This document shows, piece by piece, positions 14,246 to 20,301 of a stretch of DNA of 20,301 nt. Numbering within the stretch: the first letter of the stretch is position 1; every line of letters starts with the position of its first letter. The translations under genes were made by a program, and so were the position numbers. A model generated the notes under the pieces. That model saw nothing but the letters and a program-made list of their open reading frames with translations, had not been told where the DNA came from and ran no database searches. This DNA is from JAAEQG01 sp043803085 (GTDB lineage: Bacteria; Planctomycetota; Phycisphaerae; UBA1845), in assembly GCA_043803085.1 (NCBI GenBank), contig JAZDKM010000149.1, positions 1 through 20,301 of the forward strand, read 5' to 3'.

Positions 14246-15067
14246 GTGAAGACGTATCGGTTTGGAGTGATGTTGGTCGGCTTGGCCGTTATGGGTTGGG
14301 GCAGCCCGGGTCATGCGGACGAGCTATCTATCTATGATGTGCAATTCAACACTTCCGACGGGGACCAGAGCATCTACAACGGCCAGATCCACAGTGTGAG
14401 CGGTGGGATCGTGACACACATCTGGCGCGGGTTTAACGATCGGGTGTACTTGCAGGATCCGGCCTATCCCACCTGGGGTGCGATGGCGGTCAAAGACTCG
14501 ACCACAGGCCGCCTGTTGGCTAACTCGGTCCACCTCGGAGATTGGGTCAGCTTTGACAACATCTACATCGAGGAGTTCCGGGGCACGACTTTTCTGCAGT
14601 ATAGCACTACGCTGGCCCCGAACGTCTCGTTCAGCATCGACAGCATGGGAAACCCCCTGCCCGATCCCGTCTTGCTCACGGCCGCGGATCTGGTCGTCCC
14701 GGTGGACCGTGCCGCCAGCGAGCCCTACGAGAGCATGATCGCTACCCTGCACAACCTTGCCGTAGGACAGAAGGGGCTGGGCAAGGCGGGTGACAACTAT
14801 GAGCTGTGGCAGGGTACGGACGTGGCCTGGGGCACCGACTACATGAACGTGGATGCGGGCGGGCCCTACGACCCGCGGATCATCCCGGGAGCGTTCCTGC
14901 AGAGCATAACCGGCATCGTCGAACAATACACCAAGCCATCCGACGGATGGGATTATTATCAGTTGGACACGCGGTCGGCGGGCGACATTGTCCCCGAGCC
15001 GGGCACCCTGACCCTGCTCGGCGTCGCCCTGGCGTTGGCGGCGCGCCGGCGGCACTCCAGGATGTGA
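14246..15067 (+). CDS. Secreted OB-fold-like protein with PEP-CTERM tail
   Basis: A 273-aa exported protein starting at GTG 14246 with a perfect AGGAGG 8 nt upstream. Residues 1-24 form a signal peptide. The body has the motif order (L)SIYDVQ, VxLQDP, HLGDWVSFDN, EEFRGTTFLQY, which resembles the YhcR-like OB-fold domains of secreted nucleases and surface proteins; no nuclease catalytic domain is present. The C-terminus is a PEP-CTERM sorting signal: VPEPGTLTLLG, a hydrophobic helix, then ARRRHSRM, recognised and cut by exosortase. The next gene encodes a paralog of the body with a different tail. Ligand unknown. Confidence 0.85.
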   Translation: MKTYRFGVMLVGLAVMGWGSPGHADELSIYDVQFNTSDGDQSIYNGQIHSVSGGIVTHIWRGFNDRVYLQDPAYPTWGAMAVKDSTTGRLLANSVHLGDWVSFDNIYIEEFRGTTFLQYSTTLAPNVSFSIDSMGNPLPDPVLLTAADLVVPVDRAASEPYESMIATLHNLAVGQKGLGKAGDNYELWQGTDVAWGTDYMNVDAGGPYDPRIIPGAFLQSITGIVEQYTKPSDGWDYYQLDTRSAGDIVPEPGTLTLLGVALALAARRRHSRM

Positions 15068-15102
15068 CCGTCTCTTCAGCGTGTGAGCCATACTTCAGTG
15101 TG

Positions 15103-15122
15103 AGACCGGCTTTCTAGCCCCG
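15103..15122. repeat. GGCTTTCYAGCC-type palindromic repeat
   Basis: GGCT-TTCT-AGCC (15108-15119) in the 79-bp gap between the two paralogous secreted proteins; the same core is found at 12105 and, as CCGGCT-TTCC-AGCCGG, at 18842. Confidence 0.45.
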
Positions 15123-15146
15123 CTCCCAAAGGCGCGCAGGAATCGC

Positions 15147-16178
15147 ATGGACGGACTCCCTAAAACCATGACCGCAGTCGCGTGTATTCTCACATGGACC
15201 ATTGTGCTAGTTGCAGCAGCGCAGGGCGACCCCCTGACCATCTACGAGATCCAGTCCAATACCACCGATGGCGACGCGAGCTTCTACGACTCCCAGGTCG
15301 TCGATTGCACGGGTGGTATCGTGGTCGCCAAGTATGCCGGCAGTCGGCCGCGGGTCGTTTTGCAGGACCCCAATTATCCCGACGGCTGGGGCGCGATCCA
15401 GGCCAAGGACTGGACTGCCTATCCGTACCAGATGTTCGGCCAAGTGCAGATCGGAGACTGGGTCGAATTCACTAACATGAAAGTGGAGGAATATCGCGGC
15501 ACGACCTTCCTGCAATGGCTGACGGCCTACAACCCCGGCCTGCATATCGTCAACAGCGGCAACCCGCTGCCGCCGCCGGTCCTGGTGGCCGCGAGTGACA
15601 TTCCGGCCCCCGTCTATGACGCGCAGAAGGACGGCTGGTTCGTGGAGAACCACAATGCCGAGCCCTACGAGTCCATGCGCCTTAGGGTCCGGGATGTGAC
15701 CGTGACCGAGTGGGACCTGGGTAAGGAACTGGACAATTACAATCTCCAAGACTCCGGCGGCGCGAACTGCTGGGCGGCGGACTATATGAACGAGGACCTG
15801 GAGTACCCATCGGTGTACCATGCGTTTGTAACTCTGGGACAGCACTTCTGTGCCGTGATCGGCATCTTCGAGCAATATACTTATCTTCCTTACGGGTGGG
15901 ACTACTATCAACTGGTCACGACGCAAACGGCCGATCTGGCCATCTGCGGAGACGGCGACAGCGACGGGGAAGCGGCGCTCGACGATCTGCCGCGTTTCCA
16001 CCAGTGCCTCACTGGACCCCTCTGCACCGACACGCCCGGCGGATGCAACCCGCCGGCCTGGACCTGGCCTCCCGCAATGCTACCCGTCGAGCATTGCCTG
16101 ATGATGGACCTCGACTACGACGGTGATGTTGATCTGGCTGATTTTGGCGGTCTGCAAGGACTACTGGGAGGGCCGTGA
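15147..16178 (+). CDS. Secreted OB-fold-like protein with dockerin-type tail
   Basis: A 343-aa exported protein, paralogous over residues about 29-265 to the preceding gene: LTIYEIQSNTTDGDASFYDS, VVLQDPNYPDGWGA, QIGDWVEFTNMKVEEYRGTT and DYYQL align in order. Residues 1-27 form the signal peptide. Instead of a PEP-CTERM tail it ends in two calcium-loop repeats (GDGDSDGEAALDDLPRF and DLDYDGDVDLADF) of dockerin type, separated by a Cys/Pro-rich spacer. The start has AGGAA upstream. Its stop overlaps a GTG that could begin the next gene (GTGA), so cotranscription with the lipoprotein-ECF genes is possible. Ligand and catalytic function are not evident. Confidence 0.85.
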   Translation: MDGLPKTMTAVACILTWTIVLVAAAQGDPLTIYEIQSNTTDGDASFYDSQVVDCTGGIVVAKYAGSRPRVVLQDPNYPDGWGAIQAKDWTAYPYQMFGQVQIGDWVEFTNMKVEEYRGTTFLQWLTAYNPGLHIVNSGNPLPPPVLVAASDIPAPVYDAQKDGWFVENHNAEPYESMRLRVRDVTVTEWDLGKELDNYNLQDSGGANCWAADYMNEDLEYPSVYHAFVTLGQHFCAVIGIFEQYTYLPYGWDYYQLVTTQTADLAICGDGDSDGEAALDDLPRFHQCLTGPLCTDTPGGCNPPAWTWPPAMLPVEHCLMMDLDYDGDVDLADFGGLQGLLGGP

Positions 16179-16201
16179 GCGAACACAAGGAACTCGCTTC
16201 G

Positions 16202-16732
16202 ATGAATACTGGGCTAAAACTGGCTCTGCTGACGACGTGTGGCACTCTGCTGACCCTGTGCGCATGCAAGAGGGAGTTCGGCCACCGCGTCTCTCCCGTC
16301 CCTCAGGTGGCCGCCAAACTCGAATTGACCGGCGGCGGCCTGGCCCGGCCGACCACCTTCACCTTTGAGCAGTTGGCGAACCTGCCGATGACCCGGCTCG
16401 ACCACGTGCTCTTTCAAAAGACGCATAAGGAGGATGAGGTGACGAGCTGGCAAGGTCCGGCGCTAGAGACGCTCCTGGCCGCGGCCCAGCTCCAACCTGG
16501 GGCCATGACGGTGACTCTCGAAGCGACGGACGGCTACGCGATTGAAACTACGCTCGAAAGTCTCAAAGACGCCATTGTGGCCCTGAAGGACGATCAAGGG
16601 CGCTGGTTGGCCGAGATCAACAACAATTGTCCCCTGCGCCTGGTACCCCCGCACAAACCCGGCAACTTCTGGATCATGAACCTCTGCCGGATCAAGGTCG
16701 AGCCGGCAGGCAGCTCCGCGACGTCCCCATGA
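16202..16732 (+). CDS. Lipoprotein with sulfite-oxidase/molybdopterin-type fold
   Basis: A 176-aa predicted lipoprotein (lipobox LCAC, Cys22). Residues about 37-170 resemble the oxidoreductase molybdopterin-binding (SUOX) domain: LELTGGGLARPTTFTFEQL, TSWQGPALETLL, VTLEATDGYAIETTLESL and CPLRLVPPHKPG...NLCRIKV, corresponding to the strands and the PLRLVVP loop of MsrP/YuiH-like proteins. The cysteine that ligates molybdenum in those enzymes is not found at its usual place, so this may be a binding or scaffold version, not an enzyme. Start ATG 16202 has AAGGA upstream and gives a clean lipoprotein signal; a GTG at 16175 would add an acidic extension. The stop overlaps the S-component start (ATGA), arguing for a joint role in uptake. 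Confidence 0.78.
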   Translation: MNTGLKLALLTTCGTLLTLCACKREFGHRVSPVPQVAAKLELTGGGLARPTTFTFEQLANLPMTRLDHVLFQKTHKEDEVTSWQGPALETLLAAAQLQPGAMTVTLEATDGYAIETTLESLKDAIVALKDDQGRWLAEINNNCPLRLVPPHKPGNFWIMNLCRIKVEPAGSSATSP

Positions 16733-17457
16733 ACGGGCAGCGCGTCTACTTCTCCTTGCACGAACTGCTGATCATGGCCGCCCTGGCGGCCCTGGGCGGC
16801 GTGTCCAGCAGTGCGGTCAGTTGGGTCGGTGGCGTCGTCCATACCCTCACCGGCTTACCAGGCGGCTTGCAGTCCTTCGCGGGCATCCACGTGCTGTGGC
16901 TGGTCTTGGCCGTGGGGCTGGTACGCAAGCCCGGGTCGGCCACGGTGACCGGATTGCTCAAAGGCGCTGTAGAGCTTCTGTCCGGTAGTCGCCACGGGCT
17001 GGTCGTGGTCCTGGTGAGTGGTTTGGCCGGACTGACGGTCGATGGCGTCTGGATTTTGACCGGCCGGCGGGATCGGCTGGTGTCTTACGTGCTGGCGGGC
17101 GGATTGGGCGCGGCGAGCAACCTGTTGGTGTTCAAGCTCTTCTATTCTCTCCCTTCGCACCGCGCGGTGACCATCGCCCTGGCCGCCCTGACGCCGGTGG
17201 CTTTTGTGAGCGGGGCCGTGTTGGCGGGCCTGTTGGGATGGTCGCTCATGGACGCCCTTCGCCGTGCCGGCGTCGCGGGGATCCAAAGTCCTCGAGAGAC
17301 CGGACCGCCCGGGGGACGTGCTTGGGTAGGAGCGGGACTGCTTGCATTTGCCGCGGCAGTCATCGGAACCGCACTCTTCTTTGCCAGTGCTCCGGGTAAG
17401 GCGGAACCCCCCGATCACGCTCCCCCGCCCGAAAGCGGTACAATGTCGCGCCCATGA
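16729..17457 (+). CDS. ECF transporter S-component, YkoE-like
   Basis: A 242-aa integral membrane protein, the substrate-binding subunit of an energy-coupling-factor transporter. GGLQSFAGIHVLWLVLAVGL (46-65) and RKPGSATVTGLLKGAVELL (66-84) match the most typical region of YkoE-like S-components, which in Bacillus are linked to thiamine or its pyrimidine precursor. About six helices fill residues 10-180. A Pro/Gly-rich linker and an extra C-terminal helix (198-220) extend beyond the usual length. Start ATG 16729 overlaps the lipoprotein stop by ATGA, and the ATPase start overlaps its stop in the same way. No TPP riboswitch was seen upstream, and the substrate is not established. Confidence 0.82.
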   Translation: MNGQRVYFSLHELLIMAALAALGGVSSSAVSWVGGVVHTLTGLPGGLQSFAGIHVLWLVLAVGLVRKPGSATVTGLLKGAVELLSGSRHGLVVVLVSGLAGLTVDGVWILTGRRDRLVSYVLAGGLGAASNLLVFKLFYSLPSHRAVTIALAALTPVAFVSGAVLAGLLGWSLMDALRRAGVAGIQSPRETGPPGGRAWVGAGLLAFAAAVIGTALFFASAPGKAEPPDHAPPPESGTMSRP

Positions 17458-19058
17458 TCCGTTTCGACCACTTCGGCTGGCGCTTCGCAGGAGCTCCCTC
17501 GTGGGCTTTGGACGACGTCTCGCTGCATATTCGCCGTGGGGAGTTCGTGACCATCGCCGGACCCAGCGGATCGGGCAAGACGACCTTGGCGCTGGCGATG
17601 TGCGGCCTGCTCCTTGGGCGGCAGGCCGGCGAAGCGGTGGGCCGGGTCCAGGTCAACGGTGCGGATGTCGCCACGCAGCCGCTACACCGCACCGCCGAGA
17701 CCATCGCGCTCGTCCAGCAGAACCCCGAGACCCATTTCGCCACCCTCACGGTGAGCGACGAACTCGCCTTTGGCATGGAGAATCGCTGCGTGCCGGCCGA
17801 AGAAATCCGCCGCCGGAGCTCCGAGGCCCTGGAACTGCTGTCGATCACCTCCCTGCGCGACCGGGGCCTGGGGACCTTGTCAGGCGGCGAGCAGCAGCGT
17901 GTGGCCGTGGCCTCCATCATGGCCGGAGGCCCCGAAGTGATCGTCCTCGACGAGCCAAGCGCCAGCCTCGACCCGCAGGCGTCCCGCGAACTGTTCCGCG
18001 CCTTGGCCGACCTATGCCGCCGCACCAAGCTGACGGTGGTGATCATCGAGCACAAGCTGGCCCACCTGTTGCCTCTCCAACCGCGGCTGATCTGCCTGGA
18101 GGGCGGCCGGGTGTCGCAGAGCCATCAGCTATCAGCTATCAGCTTTCAGCTCTCGTTTTCCCCCACTCAGTCCTCAGCACTCAGCGCTCAGCACTCTGCG
18201 TTCGAGCATTCGCCTGCGGCCTCGCCGTCCGGCGAGCCCCTCGTGGAAATGGCGCACGTCACCGTCGAACTCGACCGCCACACCGTCCTCGACGACGTTT
18301 CCCTGGAGGTGCGCAGCGGGGAGGTCGTGGCCGTTCTGGGGCCGAACGGGGGCGGCAAGTCCACCCTGTTGCACAGCCTGCTGGGCTTGGTCCGCCCGGC
18401 CCGTGGGACCGTCCGCGTGTGCGGTATGGCGGTGCCGCAGACCGCGATATCCCGGTTGGCCGGCCAGGCCGGCTTGGTCTTCCAGAACGCGGATCACCAA
18501 CTCGTCGCCGACACCGTGTGGGATGAAGCCCTCTTCGCGGCCCGCAACCTCGGCAGGCTCGACCTGACGACGGAACAACAGGCCGCCCACCTCCTCGAAC
18601 AGGCCGGCTTGGCGCTGCGGTTGCGGGACCATCCCTACCGGCTGAGTTGGGGCCAGAAGCGGCGGCTCAATCTGATCTCGGCCGTCCTGCACGGCCCGCG
18701 GCTGCTCCTGCTGGACGAACCGTTTGCGGGACAGGATTGGGAGAACGTCGCTTTCCTGCTCGAAGTCATCGGTACCGTGCTAGGCTTGCACGACCGTGAC
18801 TCAGCACTCAGCACTCGGCACTCGGCACTTTTTCTGGAGGGCCGGCTTTCCAGCCGGTCAAGCGGCGCCTGCCTGATGGTTACGCATGATCCGCGCATCG
18901 TTTTGCAGAGTTGCACGCGGGTTCTATTTGTGTTGAATGGGCGCGTGGTAGTCGATGCTCCCGTACCGCAGGCTTTCGAGCGTTTGCTGGCGATGGGACA
19001 CGACGCCTACGTACCGGCAGAGCAGAATGGAGAATGGAGAATTGAGAATGGAGAATGA
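17454..19058 (+). CDS. Fused double ATPase of an ECF transporter (EcfA-EcfA')
   Basis: A 534-aa cytoplasmic protein with two ABC ATPase domains in one chain. Domain 1 (1-220): Walker A GPSGSGKTT at 36-44, Q89 in the Q loop, signature LSGGEQQ at 142-148, Walker B VIVLDEP at 162-168, H200. Domain 2 (260-520): Walker A GPNGGGKST at 296-304, Q344, variant signature LSWGQ at 397-401, Walker B LLLLDEP at 417-423, H478. It powers uptake through EcfT and the S-component. Residues 224-249 (interdomain linker) and 449-468 (between D loop and H loop of domain 2) are encoded by tandem heptamers and a palindromic repeat inserted in frame, and residues 524-534 plus the stop codon come from a third heptamer array. 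All catalytic motifs remain, so it may be functional. It is coupled to the S-component by ATGA. Confidence 0.92.
   Translation: MIRFDHFGWRFAGAPSWALDDVSLHIRRGEFVTIAGPSGSGKTTLALAMCGLLLGRQAGEAVGRVQVNGADVATQPLHRTAETIALVQQNPETHFATLTVSDELAFGMENRCVPAEEIRRRSSEALELLSITSLRDRGLGTLSGGEQQRVAVASIMAGGPEVIVLDEPSASLDPQASRELFRALADLCRRTKLTVVIIEHKLAHLLPLQPRLICLEGGRVSQSHQLSAISFQLSFSPTQSSALSAQHSAFEHSPAASPSGEPLVEMAHVTVELDRHTVLDDVSLEVRSGEVVAVLGPNGGGKSTLLHSLLGLVRPARGTVRVCGMAVPQTAISRLAGQAGLVFQNADHQLVADTVWDEALFAARNLGRLDLTTEQQAAHLLEQAGLALRLRDHPYRLSWGQKRRLNLISAVLHGPRLLLLDEPFAGQDWENVAFLLEVIGTVLGLHDRDSALSTRHSALFLEGRLSSRSSGACLMVTHDPRIVLQSCTRVLFVLNGRVVVDAPVPQAFERLLAMGHDAYVPAEQNGEWRIENGE
18124..18198. repeat. Heptamer arrays within the ATPase linker
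   Basis: Four units of ATCAGCT/TTCAGCT (18124-18151), a short spacer, then five units of CACTCAG type (18164-18198). The 75 bp are read in frame as Ser/Gln/Ala-rich linker between the two ATPase domains. Similar short tandem heptamers are established in cyanobacteria and other environmental bacteria, mostly outside genes. Confidence 0.9.
18798..18857. repeat. Heptamer array plus palindrome inside ATPase domain 2
   Basis: Four CACTC(A/G)G-type units (18798-18825), a degenerate fifth, then CCGGCT-TTCC-AGCCGG (18842-18857), the same palindrome family as at 12105 and 15108. The stretch is read in frame and lengthens the segment before the H loop by about 20 residues. Confidence 0.85.
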
Positions 19059-19152
19059 AGAGAACAAGTCGGACGCGCACCGGATTAGGAGCCTCTGCAT
19101 ATTGCAGAAGCAGAGAGGCGTCCCCCACTCCCCTTTTCCCATTCTCCATTCC
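19024..19152. repeat. Repeat element bounded by inverted AGAATGG heptamers
   Basis: Five AGAATGG-type units (19024-19058) on one side and two inverted CCATTCT/CCATTCC units (19139-19152) on the other enclose an imperfect palindrome (19091-19119: GCCTCTGC against GCAGAGAGGC, with TGCA-TAT-TGCA at its tip). It fills most of the 148-bp gap between the ATPase and EcfT genes. The ATPase stop codon (19056-19058) lies in the last heptamer. Confidence 0.8.
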
Positions 19153-19206
19153 TTCCGCGTACTCAGGGATCTCCGTCGGTTGAATAGGCCGGCTTGGAGG
19201 GAGGCG

Positions 19207-19962
19207 ATGCGATTTCAGCCCGGTCAATCCCTGGTGCATCGTCTGCACCCGGTGGTGAAGCTGGCTTGGCTACTGTGGGTGACGGCGGCGGTGTTCATAT
19301 TCGACTCGGCCGCCCTGCCGATAATCGCTACAGCCGGTGTGGTGGGCCTGCTCTGGCTGGCCGGCGTCGCGCCTTGGCGTATTCCCGGAATGCGGGCCTG
19401 GCTGATGCTGGCCGTCGCAGTCCTGGTTACCCAGGCCGCATTCGTCCGGAGCGGCGAGCCCGTCGTCGGGCCGATGACCACCGCGGGGCTGGTCGCCGGG
19501 CTCCGAGCGACGGGCCGATTGCTGGCGGTGATCCTGACGAGTACCCTGTTCGTGATCACTACCGAACCGTTCGCGCTGGCCTGCGCCATGATGAGCGTGG
19601 GACTGCCATATCGTTGGGGTTTCGCTCTGGTGACGGCCCTGCGCTTAGCGCCGATTTTCCGCCTGGAGGCCCACCATGTCTACCGGGCCCAGTTAGTGCG
19701 CGGCGTGGCGTACGACGTGCGTGGTCCGCGGCGCTGGTGGCTGGTGCTGCGCCACCTGTGCCTCCCGCTCCTCGTGTCGGCCTTGCGCACCGCTCAGGCC
19801 CTGTCCTTTTCTATGGAAGGCCGGGCCTTCGGTCTGCACCCCAGGCGGACATACCTACGTGAGTTCACCACCGCGCGCCGCGACTTCGTTGCCGGCGCGC
19901 TGCTCGTAGCGTCCGTTCTCATAGCCGTATGGTACGGGTGCGCACGGGCTTGGACGAATTGA
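19207..19962 (+). CDS. ECF transporter transmembrane subunit EcfT
   Basis: A 251-aa membrane protein that couples the ATPases to the S-component. The N-terminus PGQSLVHRLHPVVKL is typical of EcfT. About five hydrophobic segments follow, then the two coupling-helix motifs: AQLVRG at 161-166 and MEGRAFG at 203-209, which contact the ATPases in this family (the second is a variant of A-R-G). ATG 19207 was chosen because it has GGAGG six bases upstream and yields the standard N-terminus; reading back to 18955 would translate repeat DNA. Separated from the ATPase gene by a repeat element, unlike the tight overlaps earlier in the operon. Confidence 0.9.
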   Translation: MRFQPGQSLVHRLHPVVKLAWLLWVTAAVFIFDSAALPIIATAGVVGLLWLAGVAPWRIPGMRAWLMLAVAVLVTQAAFVRSGEPVVGPMTTAGLVAGLRATGRLLAVILTSTLFVITTEPFALACAMMSVGLPYRWGFALVTALRLAPIFRLEAHHVYRAQLVRGVAYDVRGPRRWWLVLRHLCLPLLVSALRTAQALSFSMEGRAFGLHPRRTYLREFTTARRDFVAGALLVASVLIAVWYGCARAWTN

Positions 19963-19974
19963 TGGAGAAGTCTC

Positions 19975-19991
19975 GTCGGGCGAAGCCCGAC
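19975..19991. terminator. Hairpin between convergent genes
   Basis: GTCGGGC-GAA-GCCCGAC is a perfect 7-bp stem with a GAA loop, sitting in the 29-bp gap between the convergent EcfT and flavin-reductase-like genes. It may terminate both, although neither side has a T tract. Confidence 0.55.
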
Positions 19992-20301
19992 CTACCGGAG
20001 GCTCTCGAGGAACTCCCGCTCCACGGACACGCCCAGGATTTGGCCGAAGTAGACGCGGTGAAAGTTGTCCGCCGGATAATAGCGCGTTTTGATCTCCTCG
20101 GGCAGTTCCGGCGGGAGGACCTCGTTGCGATGCACCACATTGCATTCGAAGACGATCGGACATTCGGCGATGCCGGGGCTGGAAATGTGCCGGCTGCGCA
20201 GCGGGGTCAGCTTCAGTTGGGCCAGCTTGTCGCAGTCGCGCCCGGACACGCCGCCGCAAAACTCCGCCAGGTCCTTCCGGTCGGCGGGCGGGACGTTCAC
20301 C
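19992..20301 (-). CDS. Flavin-reductase-like protein, C-terminal part
   Basis: The gene enters from the right edge; only the last 102 or so residues are present. FCGxxSGRDxDK, LKLTPLRSRHISSP, IAECPIVFECNVVHR and YYPADNFHRVYFGQILGV match the FMN-binding split-barrel flavin reductase/flavoredoxin family, which binds FMN and reduces flavin or transfers electrons. It ends at TAG 19992. It is convergent with the ECF operon, so there is no evidence of shared regulation. The true start lies outside the window. Confidence 0.85.
   Translation of the reverse strand, partial: VNVPPADRKDLAEFCGGVSGRDCDKLAQLKLTPLRSRHISSPGIAECPIVFECNVVHRNEVLPPELPEEIKTRYYPADNFHRVYFGQILGVSVEREFLESLR

Noticed and set aside
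18124..19152. CRISPR-like arrays
   Set aside because: The repeat units are only 7 bp, directly tandem without spacers, and no cas gene is present.
18955..19206. Extended N-terminus for EcfT
   Set aside because: It would translate the tail of the ATPase gene and the heptamer element; the ATG at 19207 has a strong ribosome binding site and gives the standard EcfT start.

Overview
The window is GC-rich, gene-dense bacterial DNA, most probably from a planctomycete of the Phycisphaerae type. The inference rests on proteins visible here: secreted proteins ending in dockerin-type calcium repeats, a PEP-CTERM sorting tail, an 'H-X9-DG'-style prepilin-like protein, tail-fibre-like proteins with C-terminal S74 chaperone domains, and tandem heptanucleotide repeats between and inside genes. 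No rRNA, tRNA, CRISPR array, transposase or phage structural gene was recognised.

Left part (1-7487, all minus strand). An AraC-family regulator with a Cys-rich PocR-like input region (6576-7487) lies upstream of an apparent surface-protein operon. The operon encodes a long YadA-head-like repeat protein with a C-terminal S74 domain, broken by a 10-G tract (3286-6170); a small coupled ORF (3017-3289); a second S74 protein (533-2959); and a small secreted dockerin-type protein (120-536). Each S74 gene overlaps the next small ORF by ATGA. A 20-bp tandem direct repeat between regulator and operon (6443-6482) is a candidate regulator site.

Middle part (7488-12080). A 690-bp stretch without a convincing gene carries a 154-bp MITE-like element. 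Then come, on the plus strand, a small membrane protein with a promoter placed for a leaderless mRNA, two related N-terminally anchored small proteins, and a double CDGSH iron-sulfur protein (8178-9362). A large inverted repeat separates these from an enlarged prepilin peptidase, a LapA-like membrane protein and an OmpA-domain lipoprotein (9507-12080).

Right part (12081-20301). A coupled minus-strand pair encodes a P-loop NTPase (THEP1 type) and a ModE-type DNA-binding protein. Divergently, after a strong hairpin-T7 terminator, the plus strand carries a prepilin-like secreted protein, two paralogous OB-fold-like secreted proteins (one with a PEP-CTERM tail, one with a dockerin-type tail), a lipoprotein with a sulfite-oxidase/molybdopterin-type fold but no apparent molybdenum-ligand cysteine, and a complete ECF transporter: YkoE-like S-component, fused double ATPase, and EcfT. 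The lipoprotein, S-component and ATPase genes are joined by ATGA overlaps, so the lipoprotein is probably part of the uptake system. The ATPase gene contains two in-frame insertions of heptamer repeat DNA and ends inside a third heptamer array. A convergent, partial flavin-reductase-like gene closes the window.

Most notable: heptamer repeats written into an ABC ATPase, the lipoprotein-ECF coupling near ModE and NTPase genes, the paralog pair with two different C-terminal sorting solutions, and the G10 frameshift in the repeat protein.
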